Source: Planomicrobium sp. CPCC 101110
GTDB taxonomy: Bacteria > Bacillota > Bacilli > Bacillales_A > Planococcaceae
DNA length: 64,000 bases
Direction: 5' to 3'
Assembly (NCBI RefSeq): GCF_007859395.1
Contig: NZ_VOHD01000011.1
Location: 62,001-126,000, forward strand
Shown: piece after piece, positions 8,383 through 17,162 of the stretch
Numbering within the stretch: position 1 is the first letter of the stretch
Layout of the letters: each line of letters starts with the position of its first letter
The notes under the pieces: model-generated
Seen by the model: only the letters and a program-made list of their open reading frames with translations
Told to the model about the DNA's origin: nothing
The model's database searches: none
Position numbers and translations under genes: made by a program

Positions 8383-9571
8383 TGTGTGGTCAAGGCGGCT
8401 TCAGAAATATGTGGTTGAAGTCCAAAATTATTTAAAATATGTTTTTACCGGCCATATTGCGATAGTCCTGCTGTTTGCCATCGGAGCAGCGGGTTACGCC
8501 TATAGCGAATGGGTCCAGTCCATTCCGCCCGGATTTCCGGGAGCTTGGCTGCTGGCGGTCATTTTCGGGGTGCTGTTGGCTTATAGCCCGCCGACAACAT
8601 TGCTGAAAGAAGCGGATGCGGTTTACTTTTTGCCGCTTGAAAGCAAACTGGATGAGTTTTTGAATCCTGCGCTCAAGTGGTCGTTTTTCTCCCAATTATA
8701 TTTGCCGGTAGTGGCGTATGTCGTGTCACTGCCGATGGTGAATGCGTTATACGGGTTGGATTCTGCCCTATTGGTCGGATTGCCGATTTTATTGCTGCTG
8801 TTGAAATGGTGGAACATCCAGACGGAGTTTTCCTTCCGTAAAGCAAAAGCCGGGCATCAGGCATGGCTGGACCGCCTAGTCCGCTTTCTTGCGGTGCTTT
8901 TGTTTGTTAACTTCTATGTGGAGGACCGGTTGATATTTGCGGTTCTTGTATTGTTCGTCATTATAATCTACGGCCGGTGGGTAAAACAGCAGGCGGTGGG
9001 CAAGCCGTTCGCCTATGGGCACTTTATCGCCCTTGAAGAAAACCGTATGCTGCGCTTTTACCAGTTCGCTAATTACTTTACGGATGTCCCGCATATAAAA
9101 GGGAAGGTCAAAGCGCGTTCTTGGCTCAACTGGGTTTATCGTTTTATCAAGCCAGGGCCCAAAAATGCCCATTTTTATTTGGTATGGCGCACATTCATCC
9201 GGTCGGATGAACTGTTTTATTTGTGGGTCCGCCTGACTGCCATCGTGATGATCGGAGCTTGGCTGATTCCGTTTCCGGTTGCAGTCGCCATTTTCTCGGC
9301 GGCACTGGCGTTTGCTTCAGCTATCCAAATATGGCAAGGCTTGAACAAAACCCAGCACTTCCGCATGGACAATCTGTTCCCGTTGACTCAGTTCAACAGG
9401 GAACAAGCGGTTTGGAAGCTGGTGCTGATCGTCCAAACAGTCCAAGCGGCCCTAACCGCCCTTGTTTTAGCACTGGCCGGCGTGCCGCTTACGGCATTGG
9501 CGGCGTTGGCCGTCATCATTCTGGTTTCAATTATTACTGTATCGGCGTCAAAGAAAAACAAGAAGAAATAA
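8366..9571 (+). CDS. ecsB: ABC transporter permease EcsB
   Basis: A 401-residue integral membrane protein with hydrophobic segments clustered at about residues 25-80, 105-155, 175-205 and near 290-400, ending in a basic KKNKKK tail. Length and order after ecsA fit EcsB, the membrane partner of EcsA. The ATG at 8366 is nine bases after GAGG; the ATG at 8357 touches that site. The start lies inside the ecsA 3' end, implying coupled translation. Transcription ends at a strong hairpin shared with the convergent M20 hydrolase gene. Confidence 0.93.
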   Translation: MKNLHDVWSRRLQKYVVEVQNYLKYVFTGHIAIVLLFAIGAAGYAYSEWVQSIPPGFPGAWLLAVIFGVLLAYSPPTTLLKEADAVYFLPLESKLDEFLNPALKWSFFSQLYLPVVAYVVSLPMVNALYGLDSALLVGLPILLLLLKWWNIQTEFSFRKAKAGHQAWLDRLVRFLAVLLFVNFYVEDRLIFAVLVLFVIIIYGRWVKQQAVGKPFAYGHFIALEENRMLRFYQFANYFTDVPHIKGKVKARSWLNWVYRFIKPGPKNAHFYLVWRTFIRSDELFYLWVRLTAIVMIGAWLIPFPVAVAIFSAALAFASAIQIWQGLNKTQHFRMDNLFPLTQFNREQAVWKLVLIVQTVQAALTALVLALAGVPLTALAALAVIILVSIITVSASKKNKKK

Positions 9572-9609
9572 GCAAAGCCCCGCATCTGCTGATGCGGGGC
9601 TTTGCTTTT
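9571..9609. terminator. Bidirectional terminator between ecsB and yhaA
   Basis: A perfect 15-bp stem (GCAAAGCCCCGCATC / GATGCGGGGCTTTGC) with a four-base loop is followed by TTTTA on the plus strand; the minus strand ends in T at TTATTTCTTC. Confidence 0.9.
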
Positions 9610-9614
9610 AGGAA

Positions 9615-10793
9615 TTATTTGTTATGGCTGTGGTAATTGATCGCTGCTGAACCAAGTGTTTTGGCTGCGATAAGCATCGCTTCTTCTTTAAAGTCGAATT
9701 TCGGATGATGGTGCGGGTAAGCATCGCCGTCCGGCTTAGCGCCAGTGAAGAAGAATGTTCCCGGCACCTTTTCCAGGTAATAAGAAAAATCTTCGCCGCC
9801 CATTTGAGGAGGAGCGTCGTAAACTTCCTCGACACCTGGCACAGTTTCGGCAATGTTCTTCAAGTACATGGTCTCGGCTTCATGGTTAACAACCGCCGGA
9901 TAGCCGCGCATGTAATTGAATTCGTAAGTGCTGTCGGCCGCCCGGCTTGTGCCTTCGATGACGCGTTCCATTTCCTCTTCCATCAGTGTCCGGATGGATT
10001 CGCTGAATGTGCGGATCGTTCCGGACAATTTAGCTTGGTCGGCGATGATATTGAACGGATTTTCCGCGATGAACGAGCCGACGGACAATACAGCGGATTC
10101 AAGCGGATCTACACGTCTGGAAACCAATTGCTGCAAGTTTGTGACAATCTGGGAGCCGATGACCACTGCATCTTTTGTTTCATGAGGGCTTGCGCCATGT
10201 CCGCCGCGGCCTTGGACGGTCAGTTCGAATCTATCAGAAGCGGCCATGATCGGGCCTACTCGGTAGTCGATTCTGCCGAACGGGGTCATGGACCATAAAT
10301 GCGTCCCGAAAATGACATCGACCCCGTCAAGCGCGCCGGCTTCAATCATCGGTTTTGCACCGCCCGGGGCAAGTTCTTCTGCATGCTGATGGATCAGCAC
10401 ATATTTGCCTTCAAGCTCATGGCTCATCGCATGGAGCACTTTTCCAAGAACGAGGAGTGTCGCTGTATGGCCATCATGGCCGCACGCATGCACAACGTTT
10501 GGCACTTGGGAACGATATGGAACACCTTCTTTTTGGTCTTGTATCGGCAAAGCGTCAAAATCTGCGCGCAAGGCAACGGTTTTTCCCGGTTTCGTGCCTT
10601 GGATGGTGGCAACGAGTCCATTGCCGCCGACTCCGGAACGGACTTCGACGCCAAGCGCTTCGTAGAATTCCCGGATATAAGCCGCTGTTTTCTCTTCATG
10701 GAATGATGGCTCCGGATTCATATGTAAATGGCGGCGTATATCCACCATTTCGGCATAATTGGCATCCAATTGTTCGTAAAGTTTCTCAATCAT
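9615..10793 (-). CDS. yhaA: M20-family amidohydrolase (YhaA-like)
   Basis: A 392-residue zinc aminoacylase/carboxypeptidase of the M20D branch. The metal-binding HACGHDGHTA lies at residues 102-111, HAEELAPGGA supplies the catalytic glutamates, and a C-terminal HHHPKFDF motif completes the site. The family removes N-acyl groups from amino acids or dipeptides; the substrate here is unknown. GAAGGGAGC lies nine bases before the ATG. Position between ecs genes and hmoB/hemE matches yhaA of B. subtilis. Another, PepT-like M20 protein occurs at 35903-37141. Confidence 0.9.
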   Translation of the reverse strand: MIEKLYEQLDANYAEMVDIRRHLHMNPEPSFHEEKTAAYIREFYEALGVEVRSGVGGNGLVATIQGTKPGKTVALRADFDALPIQDQKEGVPYRSQVPNVVHACGHDGHTATLLVLGKVLHAMSHELEGKYVLIHQHAEELAPGGAKPMIEAGALDGVDVIFGTHLWSMTPFGRIDYRVGPIMAASDRFELTVQGRGGHGASPHETKDAVVIGSQIVTNLQQLVSRRVDPLESAVLSVGSFIAENPFNIIADQAKLSGTIRTFSESIRTLMEEEMERVIEGTSRAADSTYEFNYMRGYPAVVNHEAETMYLKNIAETVPGVEEVYDAPPQMGGEDFSYYLEKVPGTFFFTGAKPDGDAYPHHHPKFDFKEEAMLIAAKTLGSAAINYHSHNK

Positions 10794-10936
10794 TTGATGT
10801 AGCTCCCTTCAATATTAATAGATAAAGGATACCATAAAAAGAATGAATTTATTATTTTTTCAGTGAACGGCATAATCAGGACCTATTCTATCCGTGTCCC
10901 GTTGCTGCTTTTTCAAACATTTCCAAGAGGGAAATG

Positions 10937-10966
10937 AAAATTCCCGCGGCTTGCGGGCCGCGGGAA
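10937..10966 (-). terminator. Terminator after hmoB
   Basis: Ten-bp GC-rich stem TTCCCGCGGC / GCCGCGGGAA with a six-base loop, followed by TTTTC on the minus strand. Confidence 0.75.
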
Positions 10967-10977
10967 GGGAGATGGTT

Positions 10978-11487
10978 TTATTCGTCTTCGGGTTTTGCTG
11001 TATATGTCGTTACATAGGAAGAGCCGGAAAAGATGTTTGGGCGCTTTTCTGCAGAGCCCTCGGCCGGCTTTGAATGCGCTTGTGAAAAAGCCTGGGATTC
11101 TTTCCATTTCTCGAAAAAGTTCGGTGATTCCCATTCGGTCAGTACTACGTACGTATCCGAATCCTTCGGACGGAGCACCCGGAAAGCGACATACCCCGGT
11201 TCATTTTCGATAGCGCCTGCCCGGTTTTTGAAACGGTGTTCAAAAATTGGCCGGCCTTCTTCCGTCACTGGAATATTATTGAAAACGAAAAATCCTTTTT
11301 CTTTGAATTCACCGGTGCCATCCACCACTTCATAGCGGCGAGGCGTTTGGAAAACAGTTTTCCCTTCCGTTTCGTGGATAACCAATGTGGTATTTTCCCC
11401 TTGCATGACCACCATGTTTTCGTTCGGGTATTTATCCCTTAATTTCTTCATATAATCATATGTTCCTGTTGTCATATATAAGTTCAA
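10978..11487 (-). CDS. hmoB: Haem-degrading monooxygenase HmoB
   Basis: A 169-residue protein of the HmoB (YhgC) type. The C-terminal antibiotic-biosynthesis-monooxygenase (ABM) fold shows DTYVVLTEWES and the FFEKWKESQAF.QAH stretch that supplies the haem-contacting residues in IsdG-like enzymes. The N-terminal half (NMVVMQGEN, TVFQTPRRYEV) is conserved in this subfamily. It oxidatively degrades haem and releases iron in the cytosol. I choose TTG at 11487 because GGAGG lies eight bases upstream; a TTG at 11502 overlaps that site. It is divergent from hemE, so haem breakdown and synthesis face each other. Confidence 0.92.
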   Translation of the reverse strand: MNLYMTTGTYDYMKKLRDKYPNENMVVMQGENTTLVIHETEGKTVFQTPRRYEVVDGTGEFKEKGFFVFNNIPVTEEGRPIFEHRFKNRAGAIENEPGYVAFRVLRPKDSDTYVVLTEWESPNFFEKWKESQAFSQAHSKPAEGSAEKRPNIFSGSSYVTTYTAKPEDE

Positions 11488-11587
11488 AAAATCCGCCTCC
11501 AATACTGTGCTTTATAGTATACCGTTCCCTGAATAAAAAAGCATGAAACTCTTTTGTCCATCCCGTGACTTCAGAAGCGTCTAATTT

Positions 11588-11616
11588 ATGACATTTCCTT
11601 TCGGAAACTATACAAT
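11588..11616 (+). promoter_or_regulatory. Candidate sigma-A promoter of the hemEHY operon
   Basis: ATGACA and TACAAT are spaced by 17 bases, with the predicted start of transcription about 75 bases before the hemE ATG. Confidence 0.6.
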
Positions 11617-11697
11617 AAAGGGCAGAGCGTCTATAGTAAATACCGATATAGAATAGATACGCACTGGATTTAACAGACTGAAGGGATGAATTGACAC

Positions 11698-12741
11698 ATG
11701 ACTTTTAACGACACTTTATTGAGGGCAGCGCGAGGGGAAAAGACGGACCATGTACCGGTATGGTATATGCGCCAAGCGGGACGTTCGCAGCCGGAGTACC
11801 GCAAGATCAAAGAAAAATACTCATTGGAGGAAATCACGCATCAGCCGGAGCTTTGCGCATATGTGACCAAGTTGCCGGTTGACCAGTATGGCGTTGATGC
11901 TGCGATTTTGTATAAAGATATCGTGACCCCGCTGCCGGCTATCGGTGTGGACGTTAAGATCAAGGCAGGCATCGGTCCTGTTATCGATAATCCGATCCGT
12001 ACAATGGCGGATATTGAGCGCCTGGGCGAGATCAATCCTGAACAAGATGTGGATTTCGTGCTGGAAACAATCCGCATGTTAACGCAAGAACAATTGAATG
12101 TGCCGTTAATCGGATTTTCAGGAGCGCCTTTCACATTAGCGAGCTATATGATCGAAGGCGGCCCTTCACGAAGCTATAACAAAACAAAAGCTATGATGGC
12201 ATCCCAGCCGCAAATGTGGTTTGCGCTGATGGACAAACTGGCGGATACCATCATTCCTTACGTTAAAGCGCAGATCAAAGCAGGGGCGAAAGCGGTCCAG
12301 ATTTTCGACTCATGGGTCGGGGCGTTGAATGTGGAAGATTACCGAATTTTCATCAAACCGGTTATGGAGCGCATTTTCTCTGAACTCCGGACCGAAGGAG
12401 TGCCGTTGATCATTTTTGGAGTCGGAGCAAGCCACCTGGCGAAAGAATGGCATGATCTTCCGGTGGATGTTGTCGGGCTGGATTGGCGTTTGCCGATTTC
12501 TGAAGCACGTTCAATGGGATTGACAAAAGCGTTGCAAGGCAACTTCGATCCTTCTTATCTGCTGGCAGACTGGCCGGTCATCGAAGAACGGGCTAAAGCG
12601 ATTTTGGATATGGGCATGCAGCAAGACGGCTATATCTTCAATCTTGGACATGGGGTCTTCCCGGAAGTGAATCCGGATACATTGAAGCGTTTGACTGCAT
12701 TTATCCACGAATACAGCGCGGCGTATAAAGCAAAGAAATAA
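11698..12741 (+). CDS. hemE: Uroporphyrinogen decarboxylase
   Basis: A 347-residue enzyme that decarboxylates uroporphyrinogen III to coproporphyrinogen III in the cytosol. Family motifs are present: [17 protein letters not shown] at residues 20-36, [19 protein letters not shown], and the C-terminal [10 protein letters not shown]. Length equals that of Bacillus HemE. The ribosome site AAGGGA lies about 11 bases before the ATG, slightly long. It is the first gene of hemE-hemH-hemY, the coproporphyrin-dependent haem route typical of Firmicutes. Confidence 0.97.
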   Translation: MTFNDTLLRAARGEKTDHVPVWYMRQAGRSQPEYRKIKEKYSLEEITHQPELCAYVTKLPVDQYGVDAAILYKDIVTPLPAIGVDVKIKAGIGPVIDNPIRTMADIERLGEINPEQDVDFVLETIRMLTQEQLNVPLIGFSGAPFTLASYMIEGGPSRSYNKTKAMMASQPQMWFALMDKLADTIIPYVKAQIKAGAKAVQIFDSWVGALNVEDYRIFIKPVMERIFSELRTEGVPLIIFGVGASHLAKEWHDLPVDVVGLDWRLPISEARSMGLTKALQGNFDPSYLLADWPVIEERAKAILDMGMQQDGYIFNLGHGVFPEVNPDTLKRLTAFIHEYSAAYKAKK

Positions 12742-12788
12742 TTGACTATATAATCGAGGATATAATCTGAATTTAGAGGTGACTGATG

Positions 12789-13718
12789 ATGAAAAAGACA
12801 ATGGGATTATTGGTTATGGCGTACGGCACGCCTTATGAAGAAGCGGATATTGAACGCTATTACACGCACATCCGCCACGGCCGCAAGCCGAGCGAAGAAA
12901 GCCTGGAAGACCTGCGCAGCCGCTATAAAGCGATCGGCGGACTTTCCCCGCTGGCAAAAATTACGAAAGATCAAGCGGAAGCTTTGGGAGCACGCCTGAA
13001 CGAAGTGCAAGATGAGATTGAATTCAAAGTTTATCTTGGTTTGAAGCATATTGAACCGTTCGTCGAAGACGGAGTGGCAGCCATGGAACGCGATGGCATC
13101 AAGGAAGCTGTGTCGATCGTATTGGCTCCGCATTTCTCGACATTTTCGGTGAAATCCTATAATGGCCGAGCTTTGGAGGCTGCAGAAAAAGCAGGCATCA
13201 AATTGACTTCAGTGGAAAGCTGGTATACAGAGCCGAAATTCATTCGATACTGGGGCGAAAAAGTGAGCGCTGCGTTTGCTGAAATGCCGGCAGAAGAACG
13301 TGAGAAGGCGTGCTTGATCGTTTCTGCGCATTCGCTGCCTGAAAAAATCATCACGAATGGCGATCCGTATCCAGACCAATTGAAAGAAACGGCACAATTG
13401 ATCTCCGAAGCTGCAGGCGTGGAAAACGTGGAAGTAGGCTGGCAAAGCGCCGGACAGACCCCGGAACCATGGATCGGGCCAGACGTACAGGATTTAACAC
13501 GCGAACTGTTTGAACAAAAAGGCTATACATCATTCGTTTATACGCCGGTCGGCTTTGTTGCAGACCATTTGGAAGTGTTGTTCGATAATGATTATGAATG
13601 TAAAGTGGTATGCGATGAAATCGGCGCAGCTTATCGGCGTCCGGAAATGCCGAATGTGCAGCCATTGTTCATTGATGGCCTGGCAGATGTAGTTTTAAGA
13701 AAATTAGCTGAAAAATAA
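12789..13718 (+). CDS. hemH: Coproporphyrin III ferrochelatase (HemH/CpfC)
   Basis: A 309-residue ferrochelatase inserting Fe(II) into coproporphyrin III. The active-site histidine lies in SAHSLPEK and the partner glutamate in [12 protein letters not shown]; the N-terminal [12 protein letters not shown] is also typical. Two adjacent ATG codons (12786 and 12789) follow AGAGGTGACTG; I chose the second for spacing, but the first is possible and adds one Met. It lies 47 bases after hemE and 22 bases before the chosen hemY start, consistent with one operon. Confidence 0.96.
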   Translation: MKKTMGLLVMAYGTPYEEADIERYYTHIRHGRKPSEESLEDLRSRYKAIGGLSPLAKITKDQAEALGARLNEVQDEIEFKVYLGLKHIEPFVEDGVAAMERDGIKEAVSIVLAPHFSTFSVKSYNGRALEAAEKAGIKLTSVESWYTEPKFIRYWGEKVSAAFAEMPAEEREKACLIVSAHSLPEKIITNGDPYPDQLKETAQLISEAAGVENVEVGWQSAGQTPEPWIGPDVQDLTRELFEQKGYTSFVYTPVGFVADHLEVLFDNDYECKVVCDEIGAAYRRPEMPNVQPLFIDGLADVVLRKLAEK

Positions 13719-13740
13719 ATCCTTATTGGAAGTGATGCAC

Positions 13741-15154
13741 GTGGAGGAGCAGATTCGAAAAGTTGCAGTCGTTGGCGGAGGAATCACTGGATTGACTGCT
13801 GCCTACTTTTTACAAAAAAAGGCGCAAGAGCAAGGCTTGCCGATACATATCACATTGATTGAAGCGGCACATCGGCTTGGCGGCAAAATACAGACGCTGC
13901 AAAGGGATGGCTTTGTAATTGAACGCGGCCCCGACTCGTTTCTCTCTTTCAAGGATAGTGTGAACCAGCTGGCAAAAGAGTTGGATATTGAAGACAGACT
14001 TATCGGCAGTTCCAAAGGCCGCTGGTTTGTCGTGGCGGAAGATCAGCTCCAGCCGATTCCAACTGGAACTGTAATGGGTGTGCCTACAAAGTTCGGCCCA
14101 TTCCTCGTTTCTGATTTGTTTTCTTGGAGCGGCAAAGTGCGGGCGGCAGGCGATTTGGTTTTGCCAAAAACATCAACAGCCGTCGATCAATCGTTAGGCA
14201 AGTTTATTCGCCGCCGTTTTGGCAAAGAGTTGGTGGAGAATCTTCTGGAACCTCTTCTGTCCGGAGTAAATGGCGGAGACATTGACCGCATGAGCCTGGA
14301 GGCTGCTTTTCCTCAATTTGCTGAAGCGGAACAGCAGCATCGGAGCTTGATGGTTGGCATGAAAAAAACAAAATTGGCGTTAAGTTCGGAAGTTTACAGC
14401 GATAAAGAAGAAGGCATTTTTCAAACTTTTGAGGGCGGTATGGAGACTCTTGTCAAAACACTCGAAAAAAAGCTGAACGGATGCACAGTTCTAAAAGGTG
14501 TAAAAGTTGAAGGCATAAAAAAAGAAGCCGGAAAAGCGGTTTTGAAGCTGAACAATGCTTCATCCATCCAGGCTGACCAAGTGCTTTTCGCGCTTCCACA
14601 TTCAATGCTGCAGCCATTGTTCGAGCCATACGGTTTGCTGAAGGGGCTGAAGGAAATACCGTTGACTTCAATTGCGACAGTCTCCATGGCGTTTCCTGAA
14701 GCAGCAGTGAAATCGGGGGGGCGGTACAGGTTTTGTAGTGGCCCGCAACAGCGATTTTGCGATTACGGCATGCAGCTGGGTTCATCGGAAATGGCCATCC
14801 AAAATCGTGCCAAAGGGTAAAAAGCTGTTGAGGACATATATCGGCCGTGTAGGAGATGAAGCGGTAGTCGATTTGGCTGACCATGAAATCGAAAAAATTG
14901 TTTTGGCTGATTTGCGGAAAACGATGCAAATTGAAGGGAATCCGGACTTTACCGTTGTATCCCGCTGGAAGCAAGCGATGCCCCAGTACGTGGTGGGGCA
15001 TAAAAAGCGGGTGGATGAAGCAAGAAGAGAACTTGGAAAAGAGTTCCCGATGGTTGGGGTTGCCGGAAGCTCATTTGGAGGATTTGACTTGCCCGATTGT
15101 GTTGAACAAGGCAAAGCCGCAGCTCACGAACTGTTCGAACGGCTGCAAGTATAA
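13741..15154 (+). pseudogene. hemY: Coproporphyrinogen III oxidase (HemY/CgoX), interrupted by a one-base frameshift
   Basis: The gene is read in two frames. Residues up to about 326 (FAD-binding VAVVGGGITGLTAAYFL, IERGPDSFL) lie in one frame, which then runs into missense and stops at 14820. The rest (GTGFVVARNSDFAITACSW to FGGFDLPDCVEQGKAA) continues in the +1 frame to 15154. The frames meet at seven G at 14715-14721. Removing one G gives one 470-codon gene, exactly the length of B. subtilis HemY. The enzyme oxidises coproporphyrinogen III to coproporphyrin III. Start: GTG at 13741, eight bases after TTGGAAG; an ATG at 13735 is an alternative. A sequencing or assembly homopolymer error is the simplest reading, since loss would cripple haem synthesis. 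Confidence 0.88.
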
Positions 15155-15177
15155 CAATCCGTATGGAGGGTATTATG

Positions 15178-15648
15178 ATGAAAAAGTTGGCTTGGCTTGG
15201 GTTGTCCGTATTGATGCTAGGTGCTTGCGGAACAAACGGAGCTGAAACGTCCGGAGCTGGAAACACGCTTGAAGAAGTGGCCGTGGAATTCAATACCGGG
15301 CAAACCGCCGAAGTGGGGGAAGAAGTGGCTTTGTCTGTGACAATCACCCAAGGCGGCGAAGCAGTGGAAGATGCAGATGAAGTGGTTTATGAAGTGTGGG
15401 AATCCGGGCATCGTAAAGACGGGGAGATGATCACCGCAGAACATACAGCTGATGGTGTTTATGAAGCCGAAACGGTATTCGGAGAAGAAGGGCTGTATTA
15501 CATGCAAGCCCACACGACAGCGCGGCGCCTTCACGCTATGCCGAAGCAGGAAATGACTGTCGGCAATCCGGACCCGGAATCCATCGTTCCGGACGACAGC
15601 GAAGATTCCGAAGGCATGAACATGATGGAGGAACACAGTGGACATTAA
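15178..15648 (+). CDS. YtkA-like domain lipoprotein
   Basis: A 156-residue predicted lipoprotein. A KK-initiated signal peptide ends in lipobox LGAC. The body (about residues 38-122) resembles the YtkA-like beta-sandwich: VALSVTITQGGEAVEDADEVVYEVW and GLYYMQAHTTARRLHAMPK, where HTTARRLHAMP is the most conserved part. The tail is acidic and Met/His-rich (MNMMEEHSGH), which could bind copper; this is inference. GGAGGG lies seven bases before the ATG at 15178; another ATG at 15175 is adjacent. It follows hemY by 23 bases and may be cotranscribed, which suggests a link to cytochrome or copper handling. Confidence 0.8.
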   Translation: MKKLAWLGLSVLMLGACGTNGAETSGAGNTLEEVAVEFNTGQTAEVGEEVALSVTITQGGEAVEDADEVVYEVWESGHRKDGEMITAEHTADGVYEAETVFGEEGLYYMQAHTTARRLHAMPKQEMTVGNPDPESIVPDDSEDSEGMNMMEEHSGH

Positions 15649-15663
15649 TACAAGCGGAATTGG

Positions 15664-15705
15664 CTGCAGAGAGGCTCAATGAATTGAGTTTGCCTGCAGT
15701 TTTTT
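15664..15705 (+). terminator. Terminator after the hem operon/YtkA gene
   Basis: A compound hairpin: outer CTGCAG/CTGCAG and inner CTCAAT/ATTGAG arms, followed by six T. Confidence 0.7.
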
Positions 15706-15742
15706 CTATGTGGGGGAATGCTTGGCTAACCAGCCGCCAGCC

Positions 15743-15795
15743 ACTTTTTTCAGCTGAAAAAAGCAGGCTTCTTCGGGTTATGCGAAGAGGCCTGC
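15743..15795 (-). terminator. Terminator after yhfH, with adjacent palindrome
   Basis: On the minus strand GCAGGCC-T-CTTCG pairs with CGAAG-AA-GCCTGC and runs into TTTTTT. The T run is part of a 20-bp palindrome (CTTTTTTCAGCTGAAAAAAG, 15743-15762). Confidence 0.75.
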
Positions 15796-15828
15796 AGTAT
15801 AAAAAAGTTCAAGGTTTGTTGTTCTGTT

Positions 15829-15954
15829 TTATAAGTCGCTGCATGTTTTGCAATGGTCGCCATAACACTCATGCTGCTCTTCTACTTTTTCTCCGCAATT
15901 CGTACATTGTTTCGGGGGCAGGTTCTTGAAATACTCTACAACGTTTTCAATCAT
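15829..15954 (-). CDS. yhfH: YhfH-family zinc-ribbon miniprotein
   Basis: A 41-residue protein in the gap before lplJ. The sequence starts MIENVVEYFKNLPPKQC and carries cysteines at 17, 20, 30, 35 and 38: CTNC, then HEC, then CKTC, a compact zinc-ribbon pattern. The layout, the FFxNLPxKQC start and the position next to lplJ (yhfJ) fit the YhfH family of Bacillus, function unknown. AAAGGAGCTGGAATGA precedes the ATG at 15954, and an upstream ATG at 15958 in another frame stops after three codons. A terminator follows. It fills much of an otherwise gene-free 450-base interval between the YtkA-like gene and lplJ. Confidence 0.86.
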   Translation of the reverse strand: MIENVVEYFKNLPPKQCTNCGEKVEEQHECYGDHCKTCSDL

Positions 15955-16097
15955 TCATTCCAGCTCCTTTTTGTTATAGTACTGTTCGGGTTTAAAACAG
16001 TGTATTGTAACAGCGACCGTTCGTCAACCCTTACTGATGAATAAAATGAAAAAATCCGTTAAACTAAGAGAAGTACTGAATCCAAAGGAGAGAGACC

Positions 16098-17090
16098 ATG
16101 TATTTCGTAGATAATAAAGGCATCACTGACCCGCGCATCAACTTAGCGATAGAAGAATACTTGTTGAATACGATGGATGTGGAAAAAGATTCATTTTTAC
16201 TGTTCTATATCAATGAACCGTCGATCATCATCGGGAAAAACCAAAACACAGCAGAAGAAATCAATACTGACTATGTGGATTCCAACGGCATTCATGTAGT
16301 TCGCCGCCTATCAGGCGGTGGGGCGGTTTACCACGATCTCGGGAATTTGAATTACAGCTTCATCACTACTGATGACGGCAATAGCTTCCGCAATTTCCGC
16401 AAATTCACTGAACCGGTTGTCAAAGCACTGCAAAATCTAGGTGTTAATGCAGAACTGTCAGGCCGCAACGATTTGATGGTGGAAGGCCGTAAAATTTCCG
16501 GCAATGCCCAATTTTCAACTAGGGGCCGCATGTTCAGCCACGGCACGCTGATGTTTGACACTGAAGTGGAGGCCGTTGTGTCTGCTCTGAATGTCAGCAA
16601 AGAGAAAATCGAATCAAAAGGCATCAAATCAATCCGCAGCCGGGTAGCGAACATTTCGGAGTTTTTGAAAGAACCGATGACAGTCACTGAATTCCGCTCA
16701 GCGATTCTCCATTCGCTTTTCGAAGGAGAAGAGAATGTAAAGTATTGGGAACTGACGGACGAAGATTGGGCCAATATACGGGAATTATCGAAAAAGCGCT
16801 ACGGCAACTGGGATTGGAATTACGGCAAATCGCCGAAGTTCAACGTGAAGCATTCACACCGCTTCCCGGTAGGCGGCATTGATGTGCGCTTGCAAGTAGA
16901 AGGCGGGCTTGTGAAAGAAGTCAATATTTACGGCGACTTTTTCGGGGTCGGCGACGTAGCGGAAATTGAAAAAGCGATTACAGGCATAAAATACGAACGG
17001 GCTTCCTTGGATGAAGCGATCACTGGATTTGATATTCCAACTTATCTGGGCGGCATCACAAAAGAAGAATTCCTGAAATTAATTTATTAA
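16098..17090 (+). CDS. lplJ: Lipoate-protein ligase LplJ
   Basis: A 330-residue ligase that activates free lipoate with ATP and attaches it to E2 or GcvH domains. Family motifs: RRLSGGGAVYHD (residues about 73-84), the catalytic-lysine stretch EGRKISGNAQ, FSHGTLMFD, and a C-terminal accessory domain with KHSHRFPVGGIDV. AAAGGAGAGAGACC precedes the ATG. Transcribed alone, ending at the hairpin at 17101. The position next to yhfH matches B. subtilis. Confidence 0.95.
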   Translation: MYFVDNKGITDPRINLAIEEYLLNTMDVEKDSFLLFYINEPSIIIGKNQNTAEEINTDYVDSNGIHVVRRLSGGGAVYHDLGNLNYSFITTDDGNSFRNFRKFTEPVVKALQNLGVNAELSGRNDLMVEGRKISGNAQFSTRGRMFSHGTLMFDTEVEAVVSALNVSKEKIESKGIKSIRSRVANISEFLKEPMTVTEFRSAILHSLFEGEENVKYWELTDEDWANIRELSKKRYGNWDWNYGKSPKFNVKHSHRFPVGGIDVRLQVEGGLVKEVNIYGDFFGVGDVAEIEKAITGIKYERASLDEAITGFDIPTYLGGITKEEFLKLIY

Positions 17091-17100
17091 GAATTTCTGA

Positions 17101-17129
17101 AGAGCCCGCTTTTTAGCAGGCTCTTTTGT
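17101..17129 (+). terminator. Terminator after lplJ
   Basis: Stem AGAGCCcGC / GCaGGCTCT with a TTTTTA loop, followed by TTTGTT. Confidence 0.82.
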
Positions 17130-17162
17130 TAAAATGGAAGAAAACAGGAAGGGGGAATCAGC

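Noticed and set aside
14453..15001. A 182-codon minus-strand open frame over the hemY break
   Set aside because: Its composition is that of a shadow frame; the plus-strand frames give continuous HemY similarity on both sides of the G run.
15660..15929. An 89-codon plus-strand open frame in the gap before lplJ
   Set aside because: It runs through a terminator and over the yhfH gene antisense, and has no ribosome site.
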